Part shown: positions 15,341-23,289 of the stretch, piece after piece
Position numbering within the stretch: the first letter of the stretch is position 1
Layout of the letters: every line of letters begins with the position of its first letter
Assembly (NCBI GenBank): GCA_017502165.1
Contig: JAFVVO010000041.1
Coordinates: 1-41,685 of the forward strand
From: Clostridia bacterium
Lineage (GTDB): Bacteria; Bacillota; Clostridia; Christensenellales; QALW01
Direction of reading: 5' to 3'
Length of the DNA stretch: 41,685 nt
The notes under the pieces: model-generated
The model's database searches: none
Seen by the model: the letters and a program-made list of their open reading frames with translations, nothing else
What the model was told of the DNA's origin: nothing
Position numbers and translations under genes: made by a program

Positions 15341-15967
15341 ATGATTGAGATTAAAAACACATCCGTTATGAATTTCGAAAACGCAATTCGCGGTGCGAGA
15401 AATCCCCTTAATAGCTGGAACAGACTCGATAGCTGCTTTGACTCGGAGGGTAATTTTGTGCTTGGCCCCAACGACCTTGACTTAGCAAAGCGTTTAGCTT
15501 CCGCAGGCAGTGACCACAGAAAGTTTATGCGCATGATCTTCGTAAGCGTTGACCTGAACGCGCCTTTATATTGGTGGAAGGAGTTTGACACTTATAAGGT
15601 TGGCACCGTTGCAAATAGCTGCTCTACCATGCATAAAATCCATTCCAAGCCCTTAACTCGCGAGGATTTTTCCTTTGACAAAATGAACGAGGAATCCCTT
15701 AAAATGATGGATTCTCTGCTGGAGTATTTTGAATCTGTCCGTCAAGCGTATCTTGAAACCAAGGACAAGGCTCTTTGGTATAACATGATTCAGTTATTAC
15801 CTTCAAGCTTTAATCAGATGCGCACGGTTACCTTAAATTACGAAAATCTTCGTAATATGTATTTTGCAAGAAGATCCCATAAGCTTGACGAATGGCACGT
15901 ATTCTGTGATTGGATTAAATCACTTCCCTATGCTAAAGAATTGATTTGTGGTGAAGAAAATGAATGA
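15341..15967 (+). CDS. ThyX-like (divergent) soluble protein
   Basis: 208 residues. APLYWWKEFDTYKVGT (about residue 73) followed by CSTMHKI, and the later LLPSSFNQMRTVTLNYENLR with HKLDEWHVFCDWI, follow the order of the flavin-dependent thymidylate synthase fold (LP...T...N..L...F..R..H..EW). The ThyX signature RHRxxSxNExSxRY is absent. Similar proteins occur in Clostridia and in phages, usually as hypothetical proteins (recollection). It has an AGGAG site, starts 12 bases after the membrane-protein gene and overlaps the glycosyltransferase gene by 8 bases. I cannot assign a function; ThyX activity looks unlikely. Confidence 0.65.
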   Translation: MIEIKNTSVMNFENAIRGARNPLNSWNRLDSCFDSEGNFVLGPNDLDLAKRLASAGSDHRKFMRMIFVSVDLNAPLYWWKEFDTYKVGTVANSCSTMHKIHSKPLTREDFSFDKMNEESLKMMDSLLEYFESVRQAYLETKDKALWYNMIQLLPSSFNQMRTVTLNYENLRNMYFARRSHKLDEWHVFCDWIKSLPYAKELICGEENE

Positions 15968-16907
15968 TATTTTATATGTAACAGTCCCCTGCTATAATGA
16001 AGAAGAGGTTTTACCCGAAACCTCAAAACGCCTTAAAGCAAAAATCGAATCTTTAATCGAAAAAGGTATGATCAGCTCTCAAAGCCGAATCGTTTTTATT
16101 GACGACGGTTCCAAGGATAAAACTTGGCAGTTAATTTCAGAGCTTTGCAATGCTGATGATATTTTTGCAGGAATTAAGCTTGCCCATAACAGAGGCCATC
16201 AGAACGCTCTTTTAGCAGGCTTGATGACCGCTAAGGAATATGCGGATATCGTTATTTCTATGGACGCTGACCTGCAGGATGATATTGATGCGGTAGATAA
16301 ATTCGTTGAGGAATATCACAAGGGTGCCGACATTGTTTACGGTGTGCGCTCTTCAAGAAAGACAGACACCGCCTTTAAGCGCTCCACCGCCCTTGCCTAC
16401 TACAGAATTTTACAGAAGATGGGCGTTGACATCGTTTATAACCATGCCGATTACCGCTTAATGAGCAAGCGCGCCTTAGAAGGCTTAAGCAAGTTTAACG
16501 AGGTTAATTTATTCCTGCGCGGAATCGTTCCCTTAATTGGCTATAAAACTGCAACGGTGGAATATGAGCGTAGCGAGCGCTTTGCCGGCGAAAGCAAATA
16601 CCCCCTTAAAAAGATGCTTGCGTTTGCTATTGACGGAATTACCTCCTTCAGCATTAAGCCTATCAGATTCATTACCGGCTTAGGCTTTATTATCTTTATT
16701 TTGAGCCTTTTAATGCTCGTTTACAGCGTAATCGTTAAAATTATCGGCCACGCCGACAGCGGTTGGGCATCTATTATTTGCTCAATTTGGATGATAGGCG
16801 GCATACAGCTGCTTTCTTTAGGTGTTATCGGTGAATATATCGGTAAAATTTACAGCGAAACCAAATCACGTCCTCGATTTATTATCGAAGAATTCATTAA
16901 AAAGTAA
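15960..16907 (+). CDS. Family 2 glycosyltransferase, GtrB/DPM1-like
   Basis: 315 residues. The GT-A domain has VTVPCYNEEEVLPE (about 6), IDDGSKDKTW (about 48) and MDADLQDDID (about 101, the DxD region). ERSERFAGESKYPL (about 204) is the usual C-terminal motif of polyprenyl-phosphate sugar transferases. Two membrane helices (about 235-260 and 273-297) follow. Known role: moves a sugar from UDP- or GDP-sugar to undecaprenyl phosphate for wall or surface glycosylation. The ATG at 15960 overlaps the end of the previous gene, so translation is probably coupled. Confidence 0.9.
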   Translation: MNDILYVTVPCYNEEEVLPETSKRLKAKIESLIEKGMISSQSRIVFIDDGSKDKTWQLISELCNADDIFAGIKLAHNRGHQNALLAGLMTAKEYADIVISMDADLQDDIDAVDKFVEEYHKGADIVYGVRSSRKTDTAFKRSTALAYYRILQKMGVDIVYNHADYRLMSKRALEGLSKFNEVNLFLRGIVPLIGYKTATVEYERSERFAGESKYPLKKMLAFAIDGITSFSIKPIRFITGLGFIIFILSLLMLVYSVIVKIIGHADSGWASIICSIWMIGGIQLLSLGVIGEYIGKIYSETKSRPRFIIEEFIKK

Positions 16908-16937
16908 GCTATCCCCTATCATTTTTTGATAAATTTA

Positions 16938-16966
16938 TTGACTTAAAAATAAAAGTATTATATAAT
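16938..16966 (+). promoter_or_regulatory. scfA: Sigma-A promoter of scfA
   Basis: TTGACT (16938-16943), 17 bases, TATAAT (16961-16966), 34 bases before the scfA start. It is close to consensus, suggesting strong expression. Confidence 0.85.
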
Positions 16967-17000
16967 ATACTCAACTTATAATTCACGGAGGATTATTAAT

Positions 17001-17147
17001 ATGAAAATTAAGACTTTAGACACAAAAAATCTCTGCCAGAGCGCAAAAAACGGTGGCTGCGGTGAATGTCAGACTTCTTGTCAGTCTGCTTGCAAGACAA
17101 GCTGCGGTGTTGCTAACCAACCTTGCGAAAACAAAAAGCAGAAATAA
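17001..17147 (+). CDS. scfA: SCIFF ranthipeptide precursor
   Basis: 48 residues, too short for usual ORF cut-offs. The core GCGECQTSCQSACKTSC is the unmistakable SCIFF signature (six cysteines in forty-five residues), followed here by GVANQPCEN. GGAGG lies 9 bases before the ATG, and the SCIFF maturase follows after a hairpin. Two differences from the family as I remember it: a seventh Cys at position 12 in the leader part, and Gly36 after SC where the well-studied peptide has the Thr that accepts the thioether bond. Known family role: a peptide crosslinked by a radical-SAM enzyme, conserved across Clostridia and implicated in population-level signalling or metabolism. Confidence 0.95.
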   Translation: MKIKTLDTKNLCQSAKNGGCGECQTSCQSACKTSCGVANQPCENKKQK

Positions 17148-17153
17148 TTTTAA

Positions 17154-17180
17154 TGCCGCCTTTCTGGCGGCGTTTTTTTT
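17154..17180 (+). terminator. Attenuating terminator between scfA and scfB
   Basis: The stem GCCGCC/GGCGGC (17155-17160 with 17166-17171, extended by a U-G pair) around TTTCT is followed by eight T (17173-17180). The scfB ribosome site starts at the next base. Partial termination would give more precursor than maturase mRNA. Confidence 0.9.
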
Positions 17181-17191
17181 AGGAGATTTTT

Positions 17192-18571
17192 ATGGTACAT
17201 TGTTATACTCTTGGCGGATTAAACATTGTGGTTGACGTTTTTTCGGGCTCAATTCACGTTGTTGACGAAATTTCTTTTGACGTTATTAAAATGTACGAGG
17301 ATTTTCCCCGCGAAGAAATTATTGAGAAAATTCTTGCTTCTTACCCAAATCGTGTTACCAAAGAAGAGCTTTTAGAATGCTTTGACCAGCTTGAAGAGTT
17401 AAAAAAGGACGGTAAGCTTTTTGCTCCCGACACCTTTAAGCCAATGGCAAACACATTAAAAGAAAAAAGTGCAGGCGTTATTAAGGCGCTTTGTCTTCAC
17501 ATTGCCCACACTTGTAACCTTAACTGCTCTTATTGCTTTGCAAGCCAGGGTAAATATCACGGTGAACGGGCAGTTATGAGCTTTGAGGTTGGAAAACGCG
17601 CCCTTGACTTTTTAGTGGAAAATTCAGGCTCACGCCACAACTTAGAGGTTGACTTTTTTGGCGGCGAACCCTTGATGAATTTTGACGTTGTTAAACAGCT
17701 TGTTGCATACGCAAGAAGTATCGAGAAGGAAAAAGGCAAAAACTTCCGCTTTACCTTAACTACTAACGGTGTTTTGATTGATGATGACGTTATAGATTTT
17801 GCAAACCGCGAGATGAGCAACGTGGTTTTAAGCCTTGACGGAAGAAAAGACGTTCACGACAGATACCGTGTTGACTATTTAGGCAACGGAAGCTGGGAGA
17901 AGATTGTTCCCAAATTCCAAAAACTCGTTAAAGCAAGAGACAACAAAAACTACTATATTCGCGGCACCTTTACCCACCACAACCCCGATTTCCTGAAGGA
18001 CATCAAGGTTATGCTTGATTTAGGCTTTACTGAGCTTAGTATGGAGCCGGTTGTCGGTAAGAAAGAAGATCCCACCACCTTAACCGAAGAAGACCTTCCT
18101 ATCGTATTAGAGCAGTATGAAGAGCTTGCAAATCTTATTTTAGAAAAGCAAGAAGAAGGCAAGCCGTTCTCCTTCTATCACTATAATATTGACTTAAAGG
18201 GCGGTCCCTGCGTTTATAAGAGAATTTCAGGTTGCGGCTCAGGTACGGAATATATGGCGGTTACTCCCTGGGGTGATTTATATCCCTGTCATCAGTTTGT
18301 AGGTAACGAGGAATTCAAGCTTGGTGATATTTGGTCAGGTGTAACAAACACATCAAAGCAGAATGAATTTGCAAAATGTAACGTTTATTCCCGTGCAGAA
18401 TGTGAAAACTGTTGGGCAAAGCTCTATTGCTCAGGCGGATGCGCCGCAAATGCCTATAATTCAACGGGTTCGGTAAACGGAATTTACGAATACGGTTGCC
18501 GATTATTCAGAAAACGTATGGAATGTGCCATTATGGTTGAGGCAAAAAAGGCACTTAAGGACGAGGAATAA
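17192..18571 (+). CDS. scfB: SCIFF maturase, radical SAM/SPASM protein
   Basis: 459 residues. The N-terminal about 85 residues resemble a RiPP-recognition winged helix. The radical-SAM cluster motif CNLNCSYC (Cys108, Cys112, Cys115) is followed by FFGGEPLMNF. The SPASM-type C-terminal region has Cys at CVYKRISGCGSG, PCHQF, CENCWAKLYCSGGC and GCRLF, for two auxiliary [4Fe-4S] clusters. Known role: forms Cys-to-alpha-carbon thioether links in the SCIFF peptide using SAM. It has an AGGAG site directly after the terminator T-run. Its stop codon overlaps the next start by one base (TAATG). Confidence 0.96.
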   Translation: MVHCYTLGGLNIVVDVFSGSIHVVDEISFDVIKMYEDFPREEIIEKILASYPNRVTKEELLECFDQLEELKKDGKLFAPDTFKPMANTLKEKSAGVIKALCLHIAHTCNLNCSYCFASQGKYHGERAVMSFEVGKRALDFLVENSGSRHNLEVDFFGGEPLMNFDVVKQLVAYARSIEKEKGKNFRFTLTTNGVLIDDDVIDFANREMSNVVLSLDGRKDVHDRYRVDYLGNGSWEKIVPKFQKLVKARDNKNYYIRGTFTHHNPDFLKDIKVMLDLGFTELSMEPVVGKKEDPTTLTEEDLPIVLEQYEELANLILEKQEEGKPFSFYHYNIDLKGGPCVYKRISGCGSGTEYMAVTPWGDLYPCHQFVGNEEFKLGDIWSGVTNTSKQNEFAKCNVYSRAECENCWAKLYCSGGCAANAYNSTGSVNGIYEYGCRLFRKRMECAIMVEAKKALKDEE

Positions 18572-19917
18572 TGAACACTCCCATTTGTGATTTTGTTAAA
18601 AAATATGCCGAAACAAATACCCTGCGTTTACATATGCCGGGGCATAAGGGCGAAGGTCTTTTGGGCGTTGAGCACTTGGATATAACTGAAATTGACGGTG
18701 CTGACACTCTATATTCCGCCGATGGCATTATAAAGCAAAGCCAGGAAAATGCTTCAATACTGTTTGGAAGCAAAAACACGTATTATTCCTGCGAGGGATC
18801 TTCTCTTTGCATACGTGCAATGCTCTATCTCGCTCTTTTATACGCTAAGAAAAATAGTTTACCAAACAAAATTCTTGCCCTTCGAAACGTACATAAATCC
18901 TTTGTAAGCGGAATCGGTCTGCTGGATTTAGACGTGGAGTGGTATTTTGGCAAAAATCCAAGCAATTACCTTTCCTGCTCCGTTTCCCCTGAGGATTTAG
19001 ACGCCTATCTTTCAGAAAGCGCTGAGCTTCCGGTAGCATTTTACGTAACAAGCCCTGATTATTTAGGCAATATGCTTGATATTTCGGGAATTTCCAAGGT
19101 ATGCAAAAAGCACGGTGTACTTTTGCTTGTTGATAACGCTCACGGCGCGTATCTCAAGTTCTTGGACGCCTCTTGCCACCCCATTGAAATAGGTGCCGAC
19201 TTGTGTTGCGATTCTGCCCACAAAACGCTTCCTGCCCTTACGGGTTGCGCCTATTTGCACGTTTCTTCCTCTGCCCCGTCGTTTTTATCCGAAAATGCAG
19301 AGAATGCTCTTTCTTTATTTGCTTCAACAAGTCCCTCGTATCTGCTTTTGCAGTCACTTGACAGACTGAATTCAATTTTGGATACCGATTTGTTCAAAAT
19401 GCAGCTTCAGTCAACCGCAAACAAAATCAACCGACTGAAAGAAAGGCTTACTGATAAGGGTTATAAGCTCGTAGGTAACGAAAAGCTCAAGCTTACCGTA
19501 AACGCAAAGGAATACGGTTTTTCAGGCTTTGAGCTTGCAAAAATATTAAAGCAGAACGAAATTGTTTCTGAATTTGCCGATCCCGACTTTGTCGTGCTTA
19601 TGTTTTCTTATAAAGCCTCCGATTATCAGCTTAATAAGCTTAGCGAGGTGTTACTTAGTTTAGAAAAACGAACCATTGACGGCAAAAAAATCCCTGCAGT
19701 TTCTCCTTGCGAAACAGTTTGCTCGATTAAGGATGCTATTTCAGCCGTTTCTGAGCCCATTTCAGCCCAATATAGCTGCGGACGGGTACTTGCCACACTT
19801 TCCGTGTCCTGCCCCCCTGCAGTGCCTTTTATCGTCTGTGGCGAAAGAATTTCTGCCGAAACAGTAAAACTTTTCGAATACTACGGAATTAATGAGTGCA
19901 GAGTAATAATTGAATAG
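18571..19917 (+). CDS. Orn/Lys/Arg decarboxylase-family PLP enzyme
   Basis: 448 residues, shorter than the catabolic amino-acid decarboxylases and like the YaaO-type branch. HMPGHKGE near residue 20, VDNAHGAYL (about 189) and the PLP-lysine motif SAHKTLPALTG (about 212) are diagnostic of fold-type I Orn/Lys/Arg decarboxylases. The C-terminal domain is short (CETVCSIKDAISAV and following). The substrate cannot be read from sequence; arginine, ornithine or lysine are the family options, and polyamine synthesis is the usual role. It is translationally coupled to the SCIFF maturase by TAATG and ends in paired hairpins. Confidence 0.88.
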   Translation: MNTPICDFVKKYAETNTLRLHMPGHKGEGLLGVEHLDITEIDGADTLYSADGIIKQSQENASILFGSKNTYYSCEGSSLCIRAMLYLALLYAKKNSLPNKILALRNVHKSFVSGIGLLDLDVEWYFGKNPSNYLSCSVSPEDLDAYLSESAELPVAFYVTSPDYLGNMLDISGISKVCKKHGVLLLVDNAHGAYLKFLDASCHPIEIGADLCCDSAHKTLPALTGCAYLHVSSSAPSFLSENAENALSLFASTSPSYLLLQSLDRLNSILDTDLFKMQLQSTANKINRLKERLTDKGYKLVGNEKLKLTVNAKEYGFSGFELAKILKQNEIVSEFADPDFVVLMFSYKASDYQLNKLSEVLLSLEKRTIDGKKIPAVSPCETVCSIKDAISAVSEPISAQYSCGRVLATLSVSCPPAVPFIVCGERISAETVKLFEYYGINECRVIIE

Positions 19918-19921
19918 TAAA

Positions 19922-19954
19922 AAGCCCCGATAAACAAACTGTTAATCGGGGTTT
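19922..19954 (+). terminator. Hairpin after decarboxylase gene
   Basis: The stem CCCCGAT (19925-19931) with ATCGGGG (19945-19951), extended by three pairs, has a 13-base loop. Only TTT follows, so it is a weak terminator on its own; the second hairpin is 7 bases on. Confidence 0.6.
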
Positions 19955-19961
19955 ACTGTAT

Positions 19962-19999
19962 AAAAAATGCCCGACTTAATTCAGTCGGACATCTTTTTT
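19962..19999. terminator. Bidirectional terminator between decarboxylase gene and gdhA
   Basis: The stem TGCCCGACT (19968-19976) with AGTCGGACA (19983-19991) has one C-A mismatch on the plus strand and a G-U pair on the minus strand, flanked by A6 and T6. It serves both convergent genes, and better the minus-strand gdhA. Confidence 0.8.
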
Positions 20000-20030
20000 A
20001 TTTTATAAAGCAATTCTTACGGTTTATTTA

Positions 20031-21383
20031 TCAAACTACGCCTTGAGCAAGCATAGCGTCAGCAACCTTCTTAAAGCCTGCGATATTTGCGCCTGCAATA
20101 AGGTCGCCTTCCATACCGTACTCTTTAGCTGCCTTAACAGAAGCGGAGAAAATGTTCTTCATAATCATATGAAGCTTCTCATCAACCTCTTCTGCGGTCC
20201 AAGAATAACGCATGGAGTTCTGTGACATTTCAAGACCTGAAACGGAAACACCACCTGCATTAACTGCCTTTGAAGGAGCAATGTAAACGCCGTTTTCCTT
20301 AAGGTATGCAACTGCATCGCTTGTGGTAGGCATATTGGAAACCTCGATATAGTATTTTACGCCGTTTGCAACGATCTGCTTTGCATCGTCGAGATTAACT
20401 TCGTTCTGAGTTGCGCAAGGCATAATAACGTCAACCTTTTCGCCCCAAGGCTTTTTGCCTGCAAAGAAGGGTACGCCAAACTTATCGGCATAATCCTCAA
20501 CTCTGTTGCGGCAGGAAGCGCGCATCTCAAGCATATAGTTAATCTTTTCTTCGGTAGCAACGCCGTCTTTATCAAAAATATATCCGTCGGGACCGGAGAT
20601 AGCAACTACCTTACCGCCAAGCTCGGTAATCTTCTTAACGGTACCCCAAGCAACGTTACCGAAGCCGGAAACTGCAAAGGTCTTACCCTTAATGTCATCA
20701 CCGAAGTAATTAAGCATTTCAGCAGCGTAATAAACTGCACCAAAGCCGGTTGCTTCAGGACGGATAAGTGAACCTCCGTAAGGAATTCCTTTACCGGTTA
20801 AAACACCTGTAAATTCGTTCTGAAGTCTCTTATACTGACCGAAAAGATAACCGATTTCTCTTGCGCCAACACCGATGTCACCTGCAGGAACGTCAGTATC
20901 GGGGCCGATGTACTTAACAAGCTCAGTCATAAAGCTCTGGCAGAAACGCATAACTTCACCGTCAGACTTGCCCTGAGGATCAAAGTCAGCACCACCTTTA
21001 CCGCCGCCCATAGGAAGACTGGTTAAGGAGTTCTTGAAGGTCTGCTCAAAGCCAAGGAACTTAATGATACATTCGTTAACTGAGGGATGGAATCTTAAGC
21101 CACCCTTATAAGGACCGATTGCGCTGTTGAACTGAATTCTGAAGCCGCGGTTAACCTGAACCTTACCGTTATCGTCAACCCAAGGAACTCTGAACTTAAT
21201 AATTCTTTCGGGCTCAACCATACGGGCAAGAACGCCGCTTTCAATGTATTGAGGGCTCTTTTCTACAACAGGCTCAAGAGATTCAAGAACTTCAAGCACT
21301 GCCTGATGGAATTCAGGTTCGTTAGGATTACGTTTGATAACTGTTTCCATCAATTCTGCAAGGTATGCATTTTTCAAACTCAT
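20031..21383 (-). CDS. gdhA: NADP-type hexameric glutamate dehydrogenase
   Basis: 450 residues, matching the hexameric NADP-dependent class. Motifs: FRVPWVDDNGKVQVNRGFRIQ, with GPYKGGLRFHPSVN (about 92-105), the catalytic-lysine region LPMGGGKGGADFDP (about 123), VPAGDIGVGAREIGYLFG (about 165), and the Rossmann segment VSGFGNVAWG (about 240). It assimilates ammonium onto 2-oxoglutarate, linking nitrogen uptake to the adjacent amino-acid synthesis genes. It has its own perfect promoter and an AAGGAAAG ribosome site. Confidence 0.97.
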   Translation of the reverse strand: MSLKNAYLAELMETVIKRNPNEPEFHQAVLEVLESLEPVVEKSPQYIESGVLARMVEPERIIKFRVPWVDDNGKVQVNRGFRIQFNSAIGPYKGGLRFHPSVNECIIKFLGFEQTFKNSLTSLPMGGGKGGADFDPQGKSDGEVMRFCQSFMTELVKYIGPDTDVPAGDIGVGAREIGYLFGQYKRLQNEFTGVLTGKGIPYGGSLIRPEATGFGAVYYAAEMLNYFGDDIKGKTFAVSGFGNVAWGTVKKITELGGKVVAISGPDGYIFDKDGVATEEKINYMLEMRASCRNRVEDYADKFGVPFFAGKKPWGEKVDVIMPCATQNEVNLDDAKQIVANGVKYYIEVSNMPTTSDAVAYLKENGVYIAPSKAVNAGGVSVSGLEMSQNSMRYSWTAEEVDEKLHMIMKNIFSASVKAAKEYGMEGDLIAGANIAGFKKVADAMLAQGVV

Positions 21384-21436
21384 TTTTCTTTCCTTCTTTC
21401 AAATAAAATAAGACCAACGTCTTTATTGATGAAATA

Positions 21437-21465
21437 ATTATATTACAATCGTTTTTATGTGTCAA
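21437..21465 (-). promoter_or_regulatory. gdhA: Consensus sigma-A promoter of gdhA
   Basis: On the minus strand, TTGACA (21460-21465), 17 bases, TATAAT (21437-21442): both hexamers perfect. Just downstream, near the transcript start, is an imperfect dyad (21407-21414 with 21419-21427, one bulge) that could be an operator or a leader hairpin. Confidence 0.88.
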
Positions 21466-21504
21466 ATATTTTAGAATAAAAAGTAAAAATTTTTGCATTT
21501 TAAC

Positions 21505-21537
21505 GCATAAATAACGACTTTTTCGTATAAAAACTCG
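21505..21537 (-). terminator. Possible weak terminator of aromatic operon
   Basis: On the minus strand just after the ECF gene stop, CGAGTTTTT and AAAAAGTCG (21529-21537 and 21515-21523) form a stem with one mismatch, followed by TTATTTATG. The U-tract is interrupted, so confidence is low. Confidence 0.4.
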
Positions 21538-22065
21538 CTATTTAAGTTTTTCTAAAAATTTAGAAATGCTTTTGTTTTTGGAAACAAGCATAATCAAAGC
21601 CACGCCGAATATGCAGCTTAAAACGCCTTGAATAACGTTACCGACAACACCCAGAAGAGCAATTTCTGCGCCGAATAAAATTAATTCGTAAACAAAATAA
21701 CCTACAATCATAATTGCTTCACAAGCAAGTGCTGCAAGCGCGCAGGAAATAAACTCCTTATTCTTAGAACAAATAAGCGCAATCAGAAGCCCCATTAAAC
21801 CCTTAATTACAAACGTAGCGGGTACGTAAATCATTCCGCCCGCAATAACGTCGGCAAGAGCTGAGCCGATAGAAGCTGCACAGAAGCTGATTATCGGATT
21901 AAACAAAAATCCGCACAACAAAATTACGCAATCACCCAAATTATAAATTGCACCCGAAAAACCAAAATTAATTGGAATGCGCAAAAAAACCGTGGCAACA
22001 CAAATAAGTGCAGAAAACAATCCGGCAAATACAAGTTGTCTTTTGTTTTGGAAAACTTTTCTCAT
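21538..22065 (-). CDS. ECF transporter S component (substrate unknown)
   Basis: 175 residues with five to six membrane helices. NFGFSGAIYNLGDCVILLCG and the following ASIGSALADVIAGG with YVPATFVIKGLMG are typical of energy-coupling-factor S components, which bind a vitamin or other small molecule and use shared EcfA/EcfT subunits encoded elsewhere. The start overlaps the aroE-aroK stop by 4 bases (ATGA), so it is the last gene of the aromatic operon. The context suggests an aromatic compound or intermediate as substrate, but this is inference only. Confidence 0.82.
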   Translation of the reverse strand: MRKVFQNKRQLVFAGLFSALICVATVFLRIPINFGFSGAIYNLGDCVILLCGFLFNPIISFCAASIGSALADVIAGGMIYVPATFVIKGLMGLLIALICSKNKEFISCALAALACEAIMIVGYFVYELILFGAEIALLGVVGNVIQGVLSCIFGVALIMLVSKNKSISKFLEKLK

Positions 22066-23288
22066 TTTACAAACCTTTCAATTATGCTTTGTGCTGTTTT
22101 TGTAGGATTTTCTCCTACCTTAACGGTAACGTCGCTAATTTCCTTATATAAGCTCTCGCGCGCTGAAAACATTTGCTTAAGAGCCGTAATATCCTTTGAA
22201 AGCGGTCTGCCTGAGGTAAAAAGCTCCTCAATATCTCTCTCAAGATACACAACAAAGCCGTTTTGCTTAACAGAAGCAAAGTTTTCTTTTCTTTTAACTA
22301 TTCCGCCGCCGGTTGCAATAACTGACGAAAGTGTTTTGCCTGCCTTTGCAACGGCTTTAATTTCAAGCTCTCTGAAGGCATCCTCACCCATTTTATCAAA
22401 AATCTGCGGAATTATCATTTGCGCGTCTTCTTCAATAATTTTGTCCGTATCAAGCACCTGACGGGACAACATTTTACCTAATTCTTTTGCAACGGTGCTT
22501 TTGCCGCAACCCGGCATACCAACTAAAACTATGTTTTTAGAATCCTTTTCCAGCTTATTTAATACTCGCTGAATTTCAGAATCGGGAATTTCTTTTTCTA
22601 AAAATATTTCTTCTGCCGCTTTTGCCTGGGCGACAAGCATTGAGAGACCGTTTACGCATTTGATTCCCCGTTTTTCTCCGTCTAACATAATTTTTGTTTT
22701 AAGGGGATTATAAATTACGTCAACCACCGCCTCAAGCGCGGAAAATCCTTCTAAAGTTAAGGGTGAATTAAGGTTATCGGGATACATTCCGACGGGAGTA
22801 GTGTTAACAATAATCTGCGCATCAAAATTGCGGGAAATATTTTCATAGTTATTTTCACCCGACCGAGAAACAATCACAATTTCTTTTGCACGTAAATCGC
22901 TTAAAACGGCTTTAACTGCCGCACAAGCACCACCCGAGCCGAGAATTATTACCTTTTTACCGAAAACAGAAATATTATTACTGTTCAGAAGAAATAAAAA
23001 TCCGTAATAATCCGTGTTATAACCGCTCAAAGTACCGTCTGTTTCCCGTTTAATTGTGTTAACACTGCCTATTTTTTCTGCGTGTTCATCAATTTTTTTG
23101 CAAAATTGCATAGCATCTTTTTTATAAGGAATAGTTACGTTAATTCCCGAAAACTCATTTTCGGCAAAAAAACGCGATAAATCTTCCCTATTTACCTGAA
23201 ACAGACTGTAATCGGAAATTCCTAATTCATTATGTATTTGCGGAGAAAGACTGTGGGTAAGCTTTTCTCCGAGCAATCCGAATTTCAA
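22062..23288 (-). CDS. aroE-aroK: Fused shikimate dehydrogenase - shikimate kinase
   Basis: 408 residues. Residues 1-245 are AroE: SLSPQIHNELG substrate site, GINVTIPYKKDAM with the catalytic Lys, GYNTDYYGF, GSGGACAAVKAV for NADPH, NTTPVGMYP. Residues 250-408 are AroK: Walker A GMPGCGKSTVAKELG, DTDKIIEEDA, ATGGGIV, SGRPLSKD lid. It reduces 3-dehydroshikimate and then phosphorylates shikimate. The start codon is TTG with GAGG before it, one base after the pheA stop. The fusion gives the two consecutive steps in one polypeptide. Confidence 0.94.
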   Translation of the reverse strand: MKFGLLGEKLTHSLSPQIHNELGISDYSLFQVNREDLSRFFAENEFSGINVTIPYKKDAMQFCKKIDEHAEKIGSVNTIKRETDGTLSGYNTDYYGFLFLLNSNNISVFGKKVIILGSGGACAAVKAVLSDLRAKEIVIVSRSGENNYENISRNFDAQIIVNTTPVGMYPDNLNSPLTLEGFSALEAVVDVIYNPLKTKIMLDGEKRGIKCVNGLSMLVAQAKAAEEIFLEKEIPDSEIQRVLNKLEKDSKNIVLVGMPGCGKSTVAKELGKMLSRQVLDTDKIIEEDAQMIIPQIFDKMGEDAFRELEIKAVAKAGKTLSSVIATGGGIVKRKENFASVKQNGFVVYLERDIEELFTSGRPLSKDITALKQMFSARESLYKEISDVTVKVGENPTKTAQSIIERFVK

Positions 23289-23289
23289 A

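Noticed and set aside
17053-17235. 60-codon frame overlapping scfA and the scfA terminator
   Set aside because: It reads through the hairpin in a different frame from the clear SCIFF peptide and has no ribosome site.
22036-22461. 141-codon open frame antisense to aroE-aroK
   Set aside because: Ser/Leu-rich shadow of the shikimate kinase region without a ribosome site.
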